Below, one piece after another: positions 8,387-14,671 of a stretch of 16,515 bases of DNA; position 1 is the first letter of the stretch, and every line of letters begins with the position of its first letter. The position numbers and the translations under genes are program-made. The notes under the pieces are model-generated. The model had not been told where the DNA came from. It saw nothing but the letters and a program-made list of their open reading frames with translations, and did not search any database. Source of the stretch: Paratractidigestivibacter sp963591565 (GTDB taxonomy: Bacteria; Actinomycetota; Coriobacteriia; Coriobacteriales; Atopobiaceae); the NCBI GenBank assembly GCA_963591565.1, contig CAVAUD010000039.1:1-16515 (forward strand), given 5' to 3'.

Positions 8387-8607
8387 TGCGAGCTTATCGC
8401 GAATCTGCATGTCCGTGCCTTTGCGCTGCGAGCTTATTGAGAATCTGCATGCTCAAATCGGCGTTTTAGCCAAATTGAAAAACCGAATCCTGGGCTTTTG
8501 TCGCCGTGAACTCCCGAAAATCGCTTTTAAGGCGATTTCGAGCATGCACATTCGCGATAAGCTCGCAGCGAACTCACCCGAACATGCACATTCTCAATAA
8601 CCTCGCA
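8387..8607. repeat. Inverted pair of 40-base-period tandem repeats
   Basis: A 25-base motif beginning TGCGAGCTTAT and ending TGCATG occurs four times: plus at 8387-8411 and 8427-8451, minus at 8543-8567 and 8583-8607. Within each pair the offset is exactly 40 bases. Each pair holds one copy with TCGCGAAT and one with TTGAGAAT at the core; the plus copies read AATCTGCATG and the minus copies AATGTGCATG. The inner arms continue to match past the motif (GCATGCTC, AAATCG). The whole can fold as one long imperfect hairpin with a 91-base centre, which holds a smaller stem (8518-8524 with 8532-8538). No coding potential is convincing. Function is unknown; a REP- or MITE-like extragenic element is the nearest described category. 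Confidence 0.9.
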
Positions 8608-8624
8608 CGGCGCTAAACAGAAAC

Positions 8625-8683
8625 CCGGGGTTTGTCTCTGGCGCAGTTCCGCATGAGCCGAAGGCCACTTAATGTGGCCTTCG
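8625..8683 (+). repeat. Intergenic repeat family, copy 1 (with hairpin)
   Basis: The block contains GGTTTGTCTC, then a 21-base core at 8640-8660 (GGCGCAGTTCC...GAGCCG) identical to 10828-10848, then a hairpin with loop TTAAT. The same core recurs inverted at 10936-10953. Copy 1 lies in plus orientation downstream of gtrA. Confidence 0.88.
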
Positions 8684-8688
8684 TTTTT
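8659..8688 (+). terminator. Rho-independent terminator at the gtrA / glycosyltransferase junction
   Basis: CGAAGGCCAC (8659-8668) pairs perfectly with GTGGCCTTCG (8674-8683) around the loop TTAAT and is followed by TTTTT (8684-8688). It should stop plus-strand transcripts, i.e. the gtrA message. The T run overlaps the stop codon of the convergent glycosyltransferase (8687-8689). It forms the end of the copy-1 repeat. Confidence 0.85.
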
Positions 8689-9667
8689 AGTTGCGCTCGA
8701 AGCCCGAGCGGGTGATGTGGCCGCCCTCGCCGGTGACGACCTGCTTGGCGATGTAGATCGGGCGGTGCTTGCACTCCAGGTAGATGCGAGAGATGTACTC
8801 GCCAATGATGCCCAGCGTAAGCAGGGTAAGACCGCCAATGAACAACAACAGGCACACGACCGTCGGGTAGCCGCGCGGCGTGTTCTGCCGCACGAAGGTG
8901 TCGAGCAGCACCACGAAGAAGTAGACGATCGACGCGACAAACGAGATGCCGCCCGCCCAGGTCGCCAGCTTCAGCGGCAGGGTCGAGAACGAGAAGATTC
9001 CCTCCAACGCGTAGGCCATCAGCGCGCGGAAAGACCACTTGCTCGCGCCCGCCTGGCGCGGCGACGGCTCGTAGGCGAAGGGGATCGTCTCGAAGCCCAC
9101 CCAGGCGAAGAAGCCCTTGGTGAAGCGGTGGTACTCGGGCATGCTGAGCAGGGCGCCCGCGACGTCGCGCCTAAAGACGCGGAAGTCCGAGGCCCCGGCG
9201 ATCATGTCGCCCGTGCCCTGCGTCACGGCCTTGAAGAGCTTGTAGAACGTGCCCTTGAAGACCTTGAGGACGGCGCTCTCGTGGCGCGCGGCCTGGTAGG
9301 CGGCCACGCAGTCGGCCTCGGGGTGCGCCATGAGCTCGTCGTACATGGCCAGCATCGTCTCGGGTTCCTGCTGCAGGTCGGCGTCGATGAAGCACATGTT
9401 CTCGCCGCTCGCGTGCGACAGGCCGGCGAGAAGCGCGGCCTCCTTGCCAAAGTTACGCGAGAAGTTCACGCCCACCACGCGCGGAGCCGGAGCGGGTTTC
9501 TCGGCAAATTCGCAGATAAGACGCCACGTGTCGTCTTTGCTACCGTCGTTGACGAAGATGAGCTCGTAGGTGAGGCCGTGGGCCTCCAGGGCCTGGGTCA
9601 AGCGGTCAAAAAGCAGCGGCAGGCATTCCTGCTCCTCGTAGCAGGGAACGATTACCGAAAGGTCCAT
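8687..9667 (-). CDS. GtrB/DPM1-type polyprenyl-phosphate glycosyltransferase (GT2)
   Basis: The 326-residue protein is a family 2 glycosyltransferase. It has an N-terminal GT-A fold (LSVIVPCYEE, NDGS at 40-43, the metal-binding DADLQ at 95-99, ASDFRVFRR at 159-167) and two C-terminal membrane helices (about 233-256 and 267-291) ending in IIGEYISRIYLECKHRPIY. This plan is that of GtrB/ArnC/DPM synthases, which load a sugar from a nucleotide donor onto undecaprenyl phosphate at the inner membrane face. AGGAGG lies 6-11 bases before the ATG. It converges on gtrA and diverges from a YdjC-type deacetylase, so a shared pathway is likely although the sugar is not identifiable. The stop overlaps the T run of the opposing terminator. 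Confidence 0.92.
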   Translation of the reverse strand: MDLSVIVPCYEEQECLPLLFDRLTQALEAHGLTYELIFVNDGSKDDTWRLICEFAEKPAPAPRVVGVNFSRNFGKEAALLAGLSHASGENMCFIDADLQQEPETMLAMYDELMAHPEADCVAAYQAARHESAVLKVFKGTFYKLFKAVTQGTGDMIAGASDFRVFRRDVAGALLSMPEYHRFTKGFFAWVGFETIPFAYEPSPRQAGASKWSFRALMAYALEGIFSFSTLPLKLATWAGGISFVASIVYFFVVLLDTFVRQNTPRGYPTVVCLLLFIGGLTLLTLGIIGEYISRIYLECKHRPIYIAKQVVTGEGGHITRSGFERN

Positions 9668-9688
9668 GGAGTCCTCCTGTGATAGGGC

Positions 9689-9799
9689 GCGCGGGGTTTT
9701 GTCGCGTCTGTGGGCCGCCGCGCCTCACCTATACTAGCTGGAACCAGTTGAATTCGCGCGGGGCATCGGCCGCATCCTCAAATGCGACAAGACCGCGCA
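9689..9799. promoter_or_regulatory. Matched leader motif flanking the divergent GT2/deacetylase promoter
   Basis: The two divergent leaders carry a similar motif in the sense direction: GCGACAAGACCGCGC at 9785-9799 (plus) and CGCGACAAAACCCCGCGC at 9689-9706 (read on minus). The distances to the start codons are about 30 and 22 bases. A TATACT at 9730-9735 could be the plus-strand -10, but no good -35 is visible. Function is inferred only. Confidence 0.3.
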
Positions 9800-9829
9800 A
9801 AACATCTAAGGAACCTTGAGGTGCACCAC

Positions 9830-10774
9830 ATGGCAGTCATCATCCACGCCGACGATTTTGGCATCGAGCCCGCTCAGTCCGCCCGTATCCTGGAGTGCTG
9901 CGCCGGCATGGGCGAGGGCGAGGCGGCCGAGAAGGGCCTGCTCAACTCGCTGTCGATCTTCGCGAACTCGCCGCGCTTCGACGAATGCGCCGCTCTTTTG
10001 GACGCGCGGCCCGAGGGGCTTCGCCTGGGCGTGCACCTTAACTTCGTCGAGGGTCCGTGCTGCGCCGACGCAGCGGAGATTCCCCTGCTAGTGGACGAGA
10101 AGGGCTTCTTCAAGCTGGGTTACGGCGGGCTTCTCTCCGGGTCCTTTGGCGGTGGGGCGGCCGAGCTGTCGCGCCAGCTCGAGGTCGAGGCCGCCGCGCA
10201 GATCGAGCGGGTGGTGGCCCGCTTCCCGCACATGGCCGGCCACCTGCGCCTTGACGGCCACCAGCACACGCAGCTGATCCCCGCTGTCTTCAAGGCCGTG
10301 CTTGGGGCCGCCGCGGGCTGCGGCTATCACCTGGACTACCTGCGCATTCCCGCCGAGCCGACCGCCGCTTTCCTGCGCAGCGGCTGCGCGGGCACGATCG
10401 CGCCGATCAACTGGGTGAAGCACGAGCTCCTGAACCGCCTGTGGCAGATGGACCGCCGCCTGCTCGAGGAATCCGGCCTGGGCTCCTACCAGGACATCTC
10501 CGCGGTTTTCTGCGGCGTCCTGTTCTCTGGCCACATGGACGAGGACCGCGTCGCGGCCGTACTGCCGGGCCTGACGTCCGTGGCCGAGAAGCGCGACATG
10601 CAGCTTGAGCTGCTCTTTCACCCCGGCCGCGTGAACGACGCGCGCCAGTGCCTGAACCCCGACCTGCCCGGCTTCGTCGAGTTCTCCTGCGGCGAGGGCC
10701 GCGACGTCGAGCACGACGCCCTGCTCTCTGCGAAGTTGGCGCAGGCGGTAGAGGAAGCCTCTTCTCGCCTTTAG
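9830..10774 (+). CDS. YdjC/ChbG-like carbohydrate deacetylase
   Basis: This 314-residue protein has the metal-site motifs of the YdjC/ChbG/HpnK family: HADDFG at 6-11 near the N-terminus, HLNF (69-72), LDGHQHTQ (141-148) and LFHPG (262-266). ChbG removes an acetyl group from chitooligosaccharides and HpnK acts on an N-acetylglucosamine-bearing lipid, so N-deacetylation of a GlcNAc-type sugar is the likely reaction. The ATG at 9830 is preferred over one at 9782, because GAGGTG lies 7-12 bases ahead and the family starts with a short strand directly before HADD. It diverges from the glycosyltransferase. With GtrA it suggests deacetylation of a lipid-carried or transferred amino sugar, as ArnD does in the ArnC pathway (analogy, not homology). 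Confidence 0.88.
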   Translation: MAVIIHADDFGIEPAQSARILECCAGMGEGEAAEKGLLNSLSIFANSPRFDECAALLDARPEGLRLGVHLNFVEGPCCADAAEIPLLVDEKGFFKLGYGGLLSGSFGGGAAELSRQLEVEAAAQIERVVARFPHMAGHLRLDGHQHTQLIPAVFKAVLGAAAGCGYHLDYLRIPAEPTAAFLRSGCAGTIAPINWVKHELLNRLWQMDRRLLEESGLGSYQDISAVFCGVLFSGHMDEDRVAAVLPGLTSVAEKRDMQLELLFHPGRVNDARQCLNPDLPGFVEFSCGEGRDVEHDALLSAKLAQAVEEASSRL

Positions 10775-10781
10775 ATCCCCT

Positions 10782-10998
10782 AGACAAAACATCGCATCGC
10801 CCGGGCGTGATCCGGGGTTTTGTCTCCGGCGCAGTTCCGCATGAGCCGGAGGTGACTTAATGTCACCTCCGTGCGAACAGGACTGTTTGAGCACGGAGAT
10901 AAAACCCCGGAGCGCGCCTGGGCGTCGCATGCCCCCTCATGCGGAACTGCGCCGGAGACAAAACCCGGATCTCCCTCCCGCCCGGGCGCCGCATGCCC
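10782..10998. repeat. Large inverted repeat with repeat-family copies 2 and 3
   Basis: A perfect 29-base inverted match (10817-10845 with 10936-10964) lies between the deacetylase and the large helicase. With small gaps it extends outward through CCGGATC and CGCCCGGGCG to about 10791 and 10996. Each arm carries the core also found at 8640-8660, oriented away from its neighbouring gene. Other internal structure includes AGACAAAAC (10782-10790) pairing with GTTTTGTCT (10817-10825). There is also a direct duplication on the right side: the GGAGA(T/C)AAAACCC...CGCATGCCC pattern occurs at about 10895-10935 and 10954-10998. No T run follows any hairpin, so simple termination is not supported. Confidence 0.88.
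10847..10898 (+). other. Overlapping alternative hairpins inside the inverted repeat
   Basis: Hairpin 1 is CGGAGGTGAC (10847-10856) with GTCACCTCCG (10862-10871), loop TTAAT. Hairpin 2 is CTCCGTGC (10867-10874) with GCACGGAG (10891-10898), and an inner ACAG/CTGT stem. They share CTCCG (10867-10871), so only one can form at a time, as in attenuator switches. Hairpin 1 is the covarying partner of the terminator hairpin at 8659-8683. Confidence 0.6.
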
Positions 10999-11003
10999 TC
11001 CCG

Positions 11004-13652
11004 TTAGTCGTCGACGAAGCCGACGCGGTACTTCTTGAAGATGACGGCGCCCTCGGCCTGGGTGGCGTCGAGGTCGACGTCTGCCCAGATGCCAAAGTCG
11101 TGGTCGTCGTCCTCGTCGCGGAAGACCTGGTGAACGTGCCAGACGTGGCCGCCCTCGGCCGCCGGTTTCTTCTCGTCCGTCTCGTCGATGGTGTAGTAGG
11201 CGCTGCTGCGGGCGTCTCCGTCGAGCAGGATCTCCTCGTGCTCCTCGTGGTAGCGGGCCAGCTGCTGGTCCCAGACCACCTTGCGGTAGCCCCAGTCCGC
11301 GTCGAGGGCGCCCAGCTCCTGCGTGGAGCCAAAGGCCGCCAGGCGCACGCGCGCGAACAGGGCGTTTCTCACCAGCAGGGTAAGGGCGCGGCGGTCGTGG
11401 ACCACCTCGTCGGCCGCGGGCGGCGGGGCGACGTCGACGCCGCCGGCGCTGCCGGCCGCGCTCCACTCGTCGACCAGGCTCGAGTCGACGGAGCGCACGA
11501 CCAGCCCCAGCCACGACGTGATGTCGCGCAGGCGCTCGTCCTTCTTGTCGGGCGGGACGGTGCGGTCCAGCGCGTGGAAGGCGTCGGAGAGGTAGCGCAA
11601 GAGGATGCCCTCGCAGCGGGCGATGTTGTAGCGGCCGATGTACTCCTTGAAGTCGCTCGCGCACTCGACCATGTCGCGCAGGATCGACTTGGGCGACAGG
11701 GCGAAGTCGCGCGCCCACGGCACCTTGGCGCAGTACTCGTCAAAGGCCGGCTCCAGCAGCTCCTCCAGCGGCTTTGGCCAGGTCACCTCCTGCAGGCGCT
11801 CCATGCGCTCGTCGTAGTCGACGCCGTCGGCCTTCATCTCGGCCATCGCGCGGTCGCGGGCGGCGCGCTGCTGGGCGCGCAGGATCTGGCCCGGGTCCTC
11901 CAGCGTGGCCTCGACCATGCTGATGACGTCCAAGGCATAGGTGTCGCTCTCGGGGTCCAGAAGCTCCAGCGCGGCGAGAAGGAAGGGGGAGAGGGGCTGG
12001 TCAAGCGCGAAATCGACGGGGACGTCGACGGTCGTCTCGTAGGTCTTCTCGCCGTCTTCGCCCTCGTTGCAGACCACGACGCCGGCATCGAGCAGGGTCG
12101 CCATGATCTGGTCGGCGCGGGAGTGGAGATCGGCCTTCTCGCCGTCGGTCTGGGCGGAGTCGTCGATGAGCTTGTGGGTGCGGGCCAGCGCGTCTGCGCC
12201 CTGCTCGACCTCGGCCAAGACCATCGAGTGGCTGATCTTGAGGCGCGGCTTCAAGGGCGCGGGGACGGACGACTCGAGCCGCTCGAAGGTCTGCTTGTTC
12301 CAGCTCACGAAGCCCTCGGGCGGCTTCTTGGTCTTGATCTTGCGGGCCTTCTTGGGGTCGCCGGCGGCCTTGAGCAGGGCCCGGGCGTACTCGATCTCGT
12401 ACTCGGTGGCCTCGGCGATGACGCGGCCCTCGGTGTCGAAGCCGGACCTGCCGGCGCGCCCGACGATCTGGTGGAACTCGCGGGCGTTGAGGACGCGCAT
12501 GCGGCGGCCGTCGAACTTGGTGAGGGCCGTCAGGATGACGGTGTGGATGGGCACGTTGATGCCCACGCCCAGGGTGTCGGTGCCGCAGATGACGGGGAGA
12601 AGCCCCTGCTGGGCGAGCTTCTCGACAAGAAGGCGGTAGCGCGGCAGCATGCCCGCGTGGTGGACGCCCACGCCGCAGCACAAAAGGCGCTGCAGGGTCT
12701 TGCCAAAGGTCGTGGTGAAGCGCGTGCCCTTGATGGCCTCCTTCACGGCCTCGCGCTGCTCCTTGGTCGAGACGCCGTAGCTCGCCAGCGACTGGGCGCT
12801 CGACAAGGCGGCGTCTTGCGAGAAGTGCACGATGTACAACGGGGCGTCGCCGGCGCGAAGGGCCAGCTCAACGGTGCCCTCGAGGGCCGTGTCGACGAAC
12901 TCGTAGGACAAGGGGACGGGGCGCGGGGCGTCGGCCAGGACGTCGACGGTGCGGCCCGTGTGCTCCTCCAGGCTGCCGGCGATGGCCGTCGTGTCGCCCA
13001 GGGTGGCGCTCATCAGCAGGAACTGGGTGTGGGGAAGGGTCAGCAGCGGCACCTGCCAGGCCCAGCCGCGGTCGGGGTCGGCGTAGAAGTGGAACTCGTC
13101 CATGGCCACGCAGCCGCAGTCGCACTTCTCGCCCTCTGCCAGGGCGCGGTTGGCCAGGATCTCTGCGGTGCAGCAGATGATCGGGGCCTCGGCGTTGATC
13201 GAGGCGTCGCCGGTGATCATGCCCACGTTCTCTTTGCCGAAGTAGTCGACGAAATCGAAGAACTTCTCGCTGACCAGGGCTTTAATGGGTGCGGTGTAGT
13301 AGGCGCGGCGGTCGGTGCAGACGCTCATGAAGGCCATGCCCAAGGCCACCATCGACTTGCCGGAGCCCGTGGGGGTGCCTAAGATCAGGTGGTCGCCGGA
13401 CGCCAGGGAGAGAAGCGCCTCCTCCTGGTGGTCCCACAGCTCGACGCCGCGCGACTCGACCCAGCCCAAGAAGAGCTCCAGGGCCTCGTCGGCGCCGATG
13501 TTGGGGTAGCTTTCGTCGTCGGGCCAGGGGATGAGGGCGCCCAGCGAGCCGGGGGCAAACGGGTCGGCGCCGGCGGCCGTGTCGGGGGCCGAGGCGCCGG
13601 CGGTTGCCGTCGCGTCGCTGGCCAAGGTGGGATCGTCTGCGGGGTTTGCCAT
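11004..13652 (-). CDS. DEAD/DEAH-box RNA helicase with DUF3516-type C-terminus
   Basis: The 882-residue protein is a superfamily 2 helicase of the Ski2-like branch. A disordered Ala-rich start (1-35) precedes Walker A GTPTGSGKS (92-100), a DEFH box (185-188), motif III SAT (215-217), HHAGMLP (331-337), motif V GTDTLGVGIN (357-366) and motif VI QIVGRAGRSG (395-404). The long helical C-terminal half resembles the DUF3516 region of actinobacterial helicases; I recall this rather than prove it. The role is probably RNA remodelling or decay. I place the start at the ATG at 13652 because a TAGAAT -10 lies at 13690-13695. The alternative ATG at 13691 falls inside that -10, and GAAAGG is about 12 bases before 13652. 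It converges on the deacetylase and diverges from the nitroreductase. Confidence 0.88.
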   Translation of the reverse strand: MANPADDPTLASDATATAGASAPDTAAGADPFAPGSLGALIPWPDDESYPNIGADEALELFLGWVESRGVELWDHQEEALLSLASGDHLILGTPTGSGKSMVALGMAFMSVCTDRRAYYTAPIKALVSEKFFDFVDYFGKENVGMITGDASINAEAPIICCTAEILANRALAEGEKCDCGCVAMDEFHFYADPDRGWAWQVPLLTLPHTQFLLMSATLGDTTAIAGSLEEHTGRTVDVLADAPRPVPLSYEFVDTALEGTVELALRAGDAPLYIVHFSQDAALSSAQSLASYGVSTKEQREAVKEAIKGTRFTTTFGKTLQRLLCCGVGVHHAGMLPRYRLLVEKLAQQGLLPVICGTDTLGVGINVPIHTVILTALTKFDGRRMRVLNAREFHQIVGRAGRSGFDTEGRVIAEATEYEIEYARALLKAAGDPKKARKIKTKKPPEGFVSWNKQTFERLESSVPAPLKPRLKISHSMVLAEVEQGADALARTHKLIDDSAQTDGEKADLHSRADQIMATLLDAGVVVCNEGEDGEKTYETTVDVPVDFALDQPLSPFLLAALELLDPESDTYALDVISMVEATLEDPGQILRAQQRAARDRAMAEMKADGVDYDERMERLQEVTWPKPLEELLEPAFDEYCAKVPWARDFALSPKSILRDMVECASDFKEYIGRYNIARCEGILLRYLSDAFHALDRTVPPDKKDERLRDITSWLGLVVRSVDSSLVDEWSAAGSAGGVDVAPPPAADEVVHDRRALTLLVRNALFARVRLAAFGSTQELGALDADWGYRKVVWDQQLARYHEEHEEILLDGDARSSAYYTIDETDEKKPAAEGGHVWHVHQVFRDEDDDHDFGIWADVDLDATQAEGAVIFKKYRVGFVDD

Positions 13653-13689
13653 GCTCAAGCACTGCCTTTCGTCACGTTTCAAGGCCCTC

Positions 13690-13732
13690 ATTCTATCCCG
13701 TGCGCGTGCTTCTCGCCGAGCGCGAGTGCTAA
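13690..13732 (-). promoter_or_regulatory. Candidate helicase promoter with CIRCE-like half-site
   Basis: On the minus strand TAGAAT (13690-13695) is a good -10 about 40 bases before the chosen ATG; no clear -35 is present. Just upstream, TTAGCACTC (13724-13732 read on minus) is an exact left half of the CIRCE operator bound by HrcA. The right half after the canonical 9-base spacer is poor (GAGAAGCAC against GAGTGCTAA). Confidence 0.3.
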
Positions 13733-13740
13733 ACGTGTCG

Positions 13741-13990
13741 TAATTCGTGCCGGTTGCGACAGGTGCGTCGAAGCGGCGCGCCAAACCGGGTATTCTCGGG
13801 TCAACGACAGGAAAGGTCCAGCCGGCTTCACGCACCCTACCTTGCGTAAAGGCCACTCCTCCCCTCCTTCCCGGCTTTCGCTGGCAACAAGGCCCCTTGT
13901 CGTCTTGCCTCGGACGGGCCGGGCGCCGCATGTTGTGGCACTCGGCCCATCTGCTTTTTGCGGCACTTTGGCGAGAAGGTCCTCTCGCCG
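13741..13990 (+). other. Stem-loop-rich intergenic segment, function unknown
   Basis: The 391-base gap between the helicase and nitroreductase starts holds several successive stems: ACGCA/TGCGT (13830-13834, 13843-13847), AGCCGG/CCGGCT (13820-13825, 13871-13876), and GGCAA+CAAGG with CCTTG+TTGCC (13883-13909). Further on are GGGCC/GGCCC (13916-13920, 13944-13948) enclosing CCGCA/TGTGG, and GGCGAGA/TCTCGCC (13970-13976, 13983-13989). A TATTCT at 13791-13796 could be a -10 but has no convincing -35. I recognise no known RNA family. It may be a leader, a small RNA, or chance folding of GC-rich DNA. Confidence 0.3.
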
Positions 13991-14043
13991 CGGGCTTAAA
14001 CTAGACGAGCGTAAGTTGCCTGCCCTCGTCGAAAGGTGCCGAT

Positions 14044-14559
14044 ATGTCCGATTTCCTGAAGCTCGCCGCCGAGCGCTACTCCTGCCGCAAGTTCTCTGAC
14101 GAGCCCGTCTCGGCCGCGGACGTCGAGGCCATTCTCACCGCCGGCGTCCTTGCCCCCACCGCAGTCGACAAACAGCCCTGGCACGCCTGGGTGATCAGCG
14201 AGCCGGCCGACGTCGAGAAGCTCGCCGCGACGACCAAGTTCGCGTTTGGCGCGAAGACCTTCATCGTCGTGGGCGCCGCGGCCGACGAGGCCTGGGTGCG
14301 CAAGTACGACGGCTACAACTTCGCCGTCGTGGACGCGTCCATCGCCGCCACGCACATGATGCTCGAGGTCCAGGACCTGGGGCTGGGCACCACTTGGGTC
14401 GGCCACTTCGACGCGCCGGCCTTGAAGGAGGCCTTCCCCCAGATGGCCGGCCACGAGCTCATCGCCATCTTCCCGCTGGGCCACCCCGCCGCAGACGACG
14501 AGCCGGGCCCCCTGCACGCCAAGCGCAAGCCGGCCGGCGAGCTTATCGACCGCGTTTAG
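14044..14559 (+). CDS. Nitroreductase-family FMN oxidoreductase
   Basis: At 171 residues this is a short member of the nitroreductase superfamily. The FMN-phosphate-binding start RYSCRKF (11-17) is present, followed by APTAVDKQPWHAWV (37-50), which corresponds to the family's APSxxNxQPW segment, and GLGTTWVGHF, the second FMN loop. Members reduce nitroaromatics, quinones, flavins or other compounds with NAD(P)H, working as dimers in the cytoplasm; the natural substrate cannot be read here. GAAAGGTG lies just before the ATG at good spacing. It is followed after 112 bases by a TetR gene on the same strand that has its own promoter, so the two may be only loosely linked. Confidence 0.93.
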   Translation: MSDFLKLAAERYSCRKFSDEPVSAADVEAILTAGVLAPTAVDKQPWHAWVISEPADVEKLAATTKFAFGAKTFIVVGAAADEAWVRKYDGYNFAVVDASIAATHMMLEVQDLGLGTTWVGHFDAPALKEAFPQMAGHELIAIFPLGHPAADDEPGPLHAKRKPAGELIDRV

Positions 14560-14581
14560 CCTACTCATCGCCCCATAAGGC

Positions 14582-14610
14582 TTGCATCACAAAGCCTACA
14601 CATGCATAAT
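14582..14610 (+). promoter_or_regulatory. Promoter of the second TetR gene
   Basis: TTGCAT (14582-14587) and CATAAT (14605-14610) are separated by 17 bases, a close match to a housekeeping sigma-factor promoter. Transcription would start near 14617, inside the inverted repeat at 14613-14643, so a bound repressor would block it. Confidence 0.65.
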
Positions 14611-14612
14611 GT

Positions 14613-14643
14613 GCCTGCGATTGACACAGTGTCAACCGCAGGC
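14613..14643. promoter_or_regulatory. Candidate TetR operator
   Basis: The 15-base palindrome TTGACACAGTGTCAA (14621-14635) sits inside a wider inverted repeat with outer arms GCCTGCG (14613-14619) and CGCAGGC (14637-14643). The total is 15-base arms with one mismatch about a single central base. It follows the -10 directly and lies 28 bases before the regulator's GTG start, the classic autorepression layout. In RNA it could also fold as a hairpin, but the following GTTTCTCGTTT is a poor terminator tail. Confidence 0.8.
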
Positions 14644-14671
14644 GTTTCTCGTTTAAGAAGAGGTCAGGTAA

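Noticed and set aside
8387..8607. CRISPR-like repeats
   Set aside because: Only two copies per orientation, inverted relative to each other, with related rather than unique 15-base gaps and no cas gene.
10860..13382. Very long plus-strand open frame opposite the large helicase
   Set aside because: It is antisense to a gene with full helicase motifs. Its translation is Gly/Ala/Val/Leu/Asp-rich low complexity, as expected from the complement of GC-rich codons.
13805..13830. AGGAAAGGTCC resembles the conserved start of RNase P RNA (GAGGAAAGTCC)
   Set aside because: The downstream conserved RNase P segments are absent and the gap is too short for the full RNA.
13653..13931. N-terminal extension of the large helicase to 13931
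   Set aside because: It has no ribosome binding site, reads as low-complexity Arg-rich sequence and crosses the presumed promoter.
14537..14548. GCGAGCTTATCG at the 3' end of the nitroreductase gene matches the 40-base-period repeat
   Set aside because: The 12-base match lies in conserved coding sequence (GELID) and does not continue; taken as coincidence.
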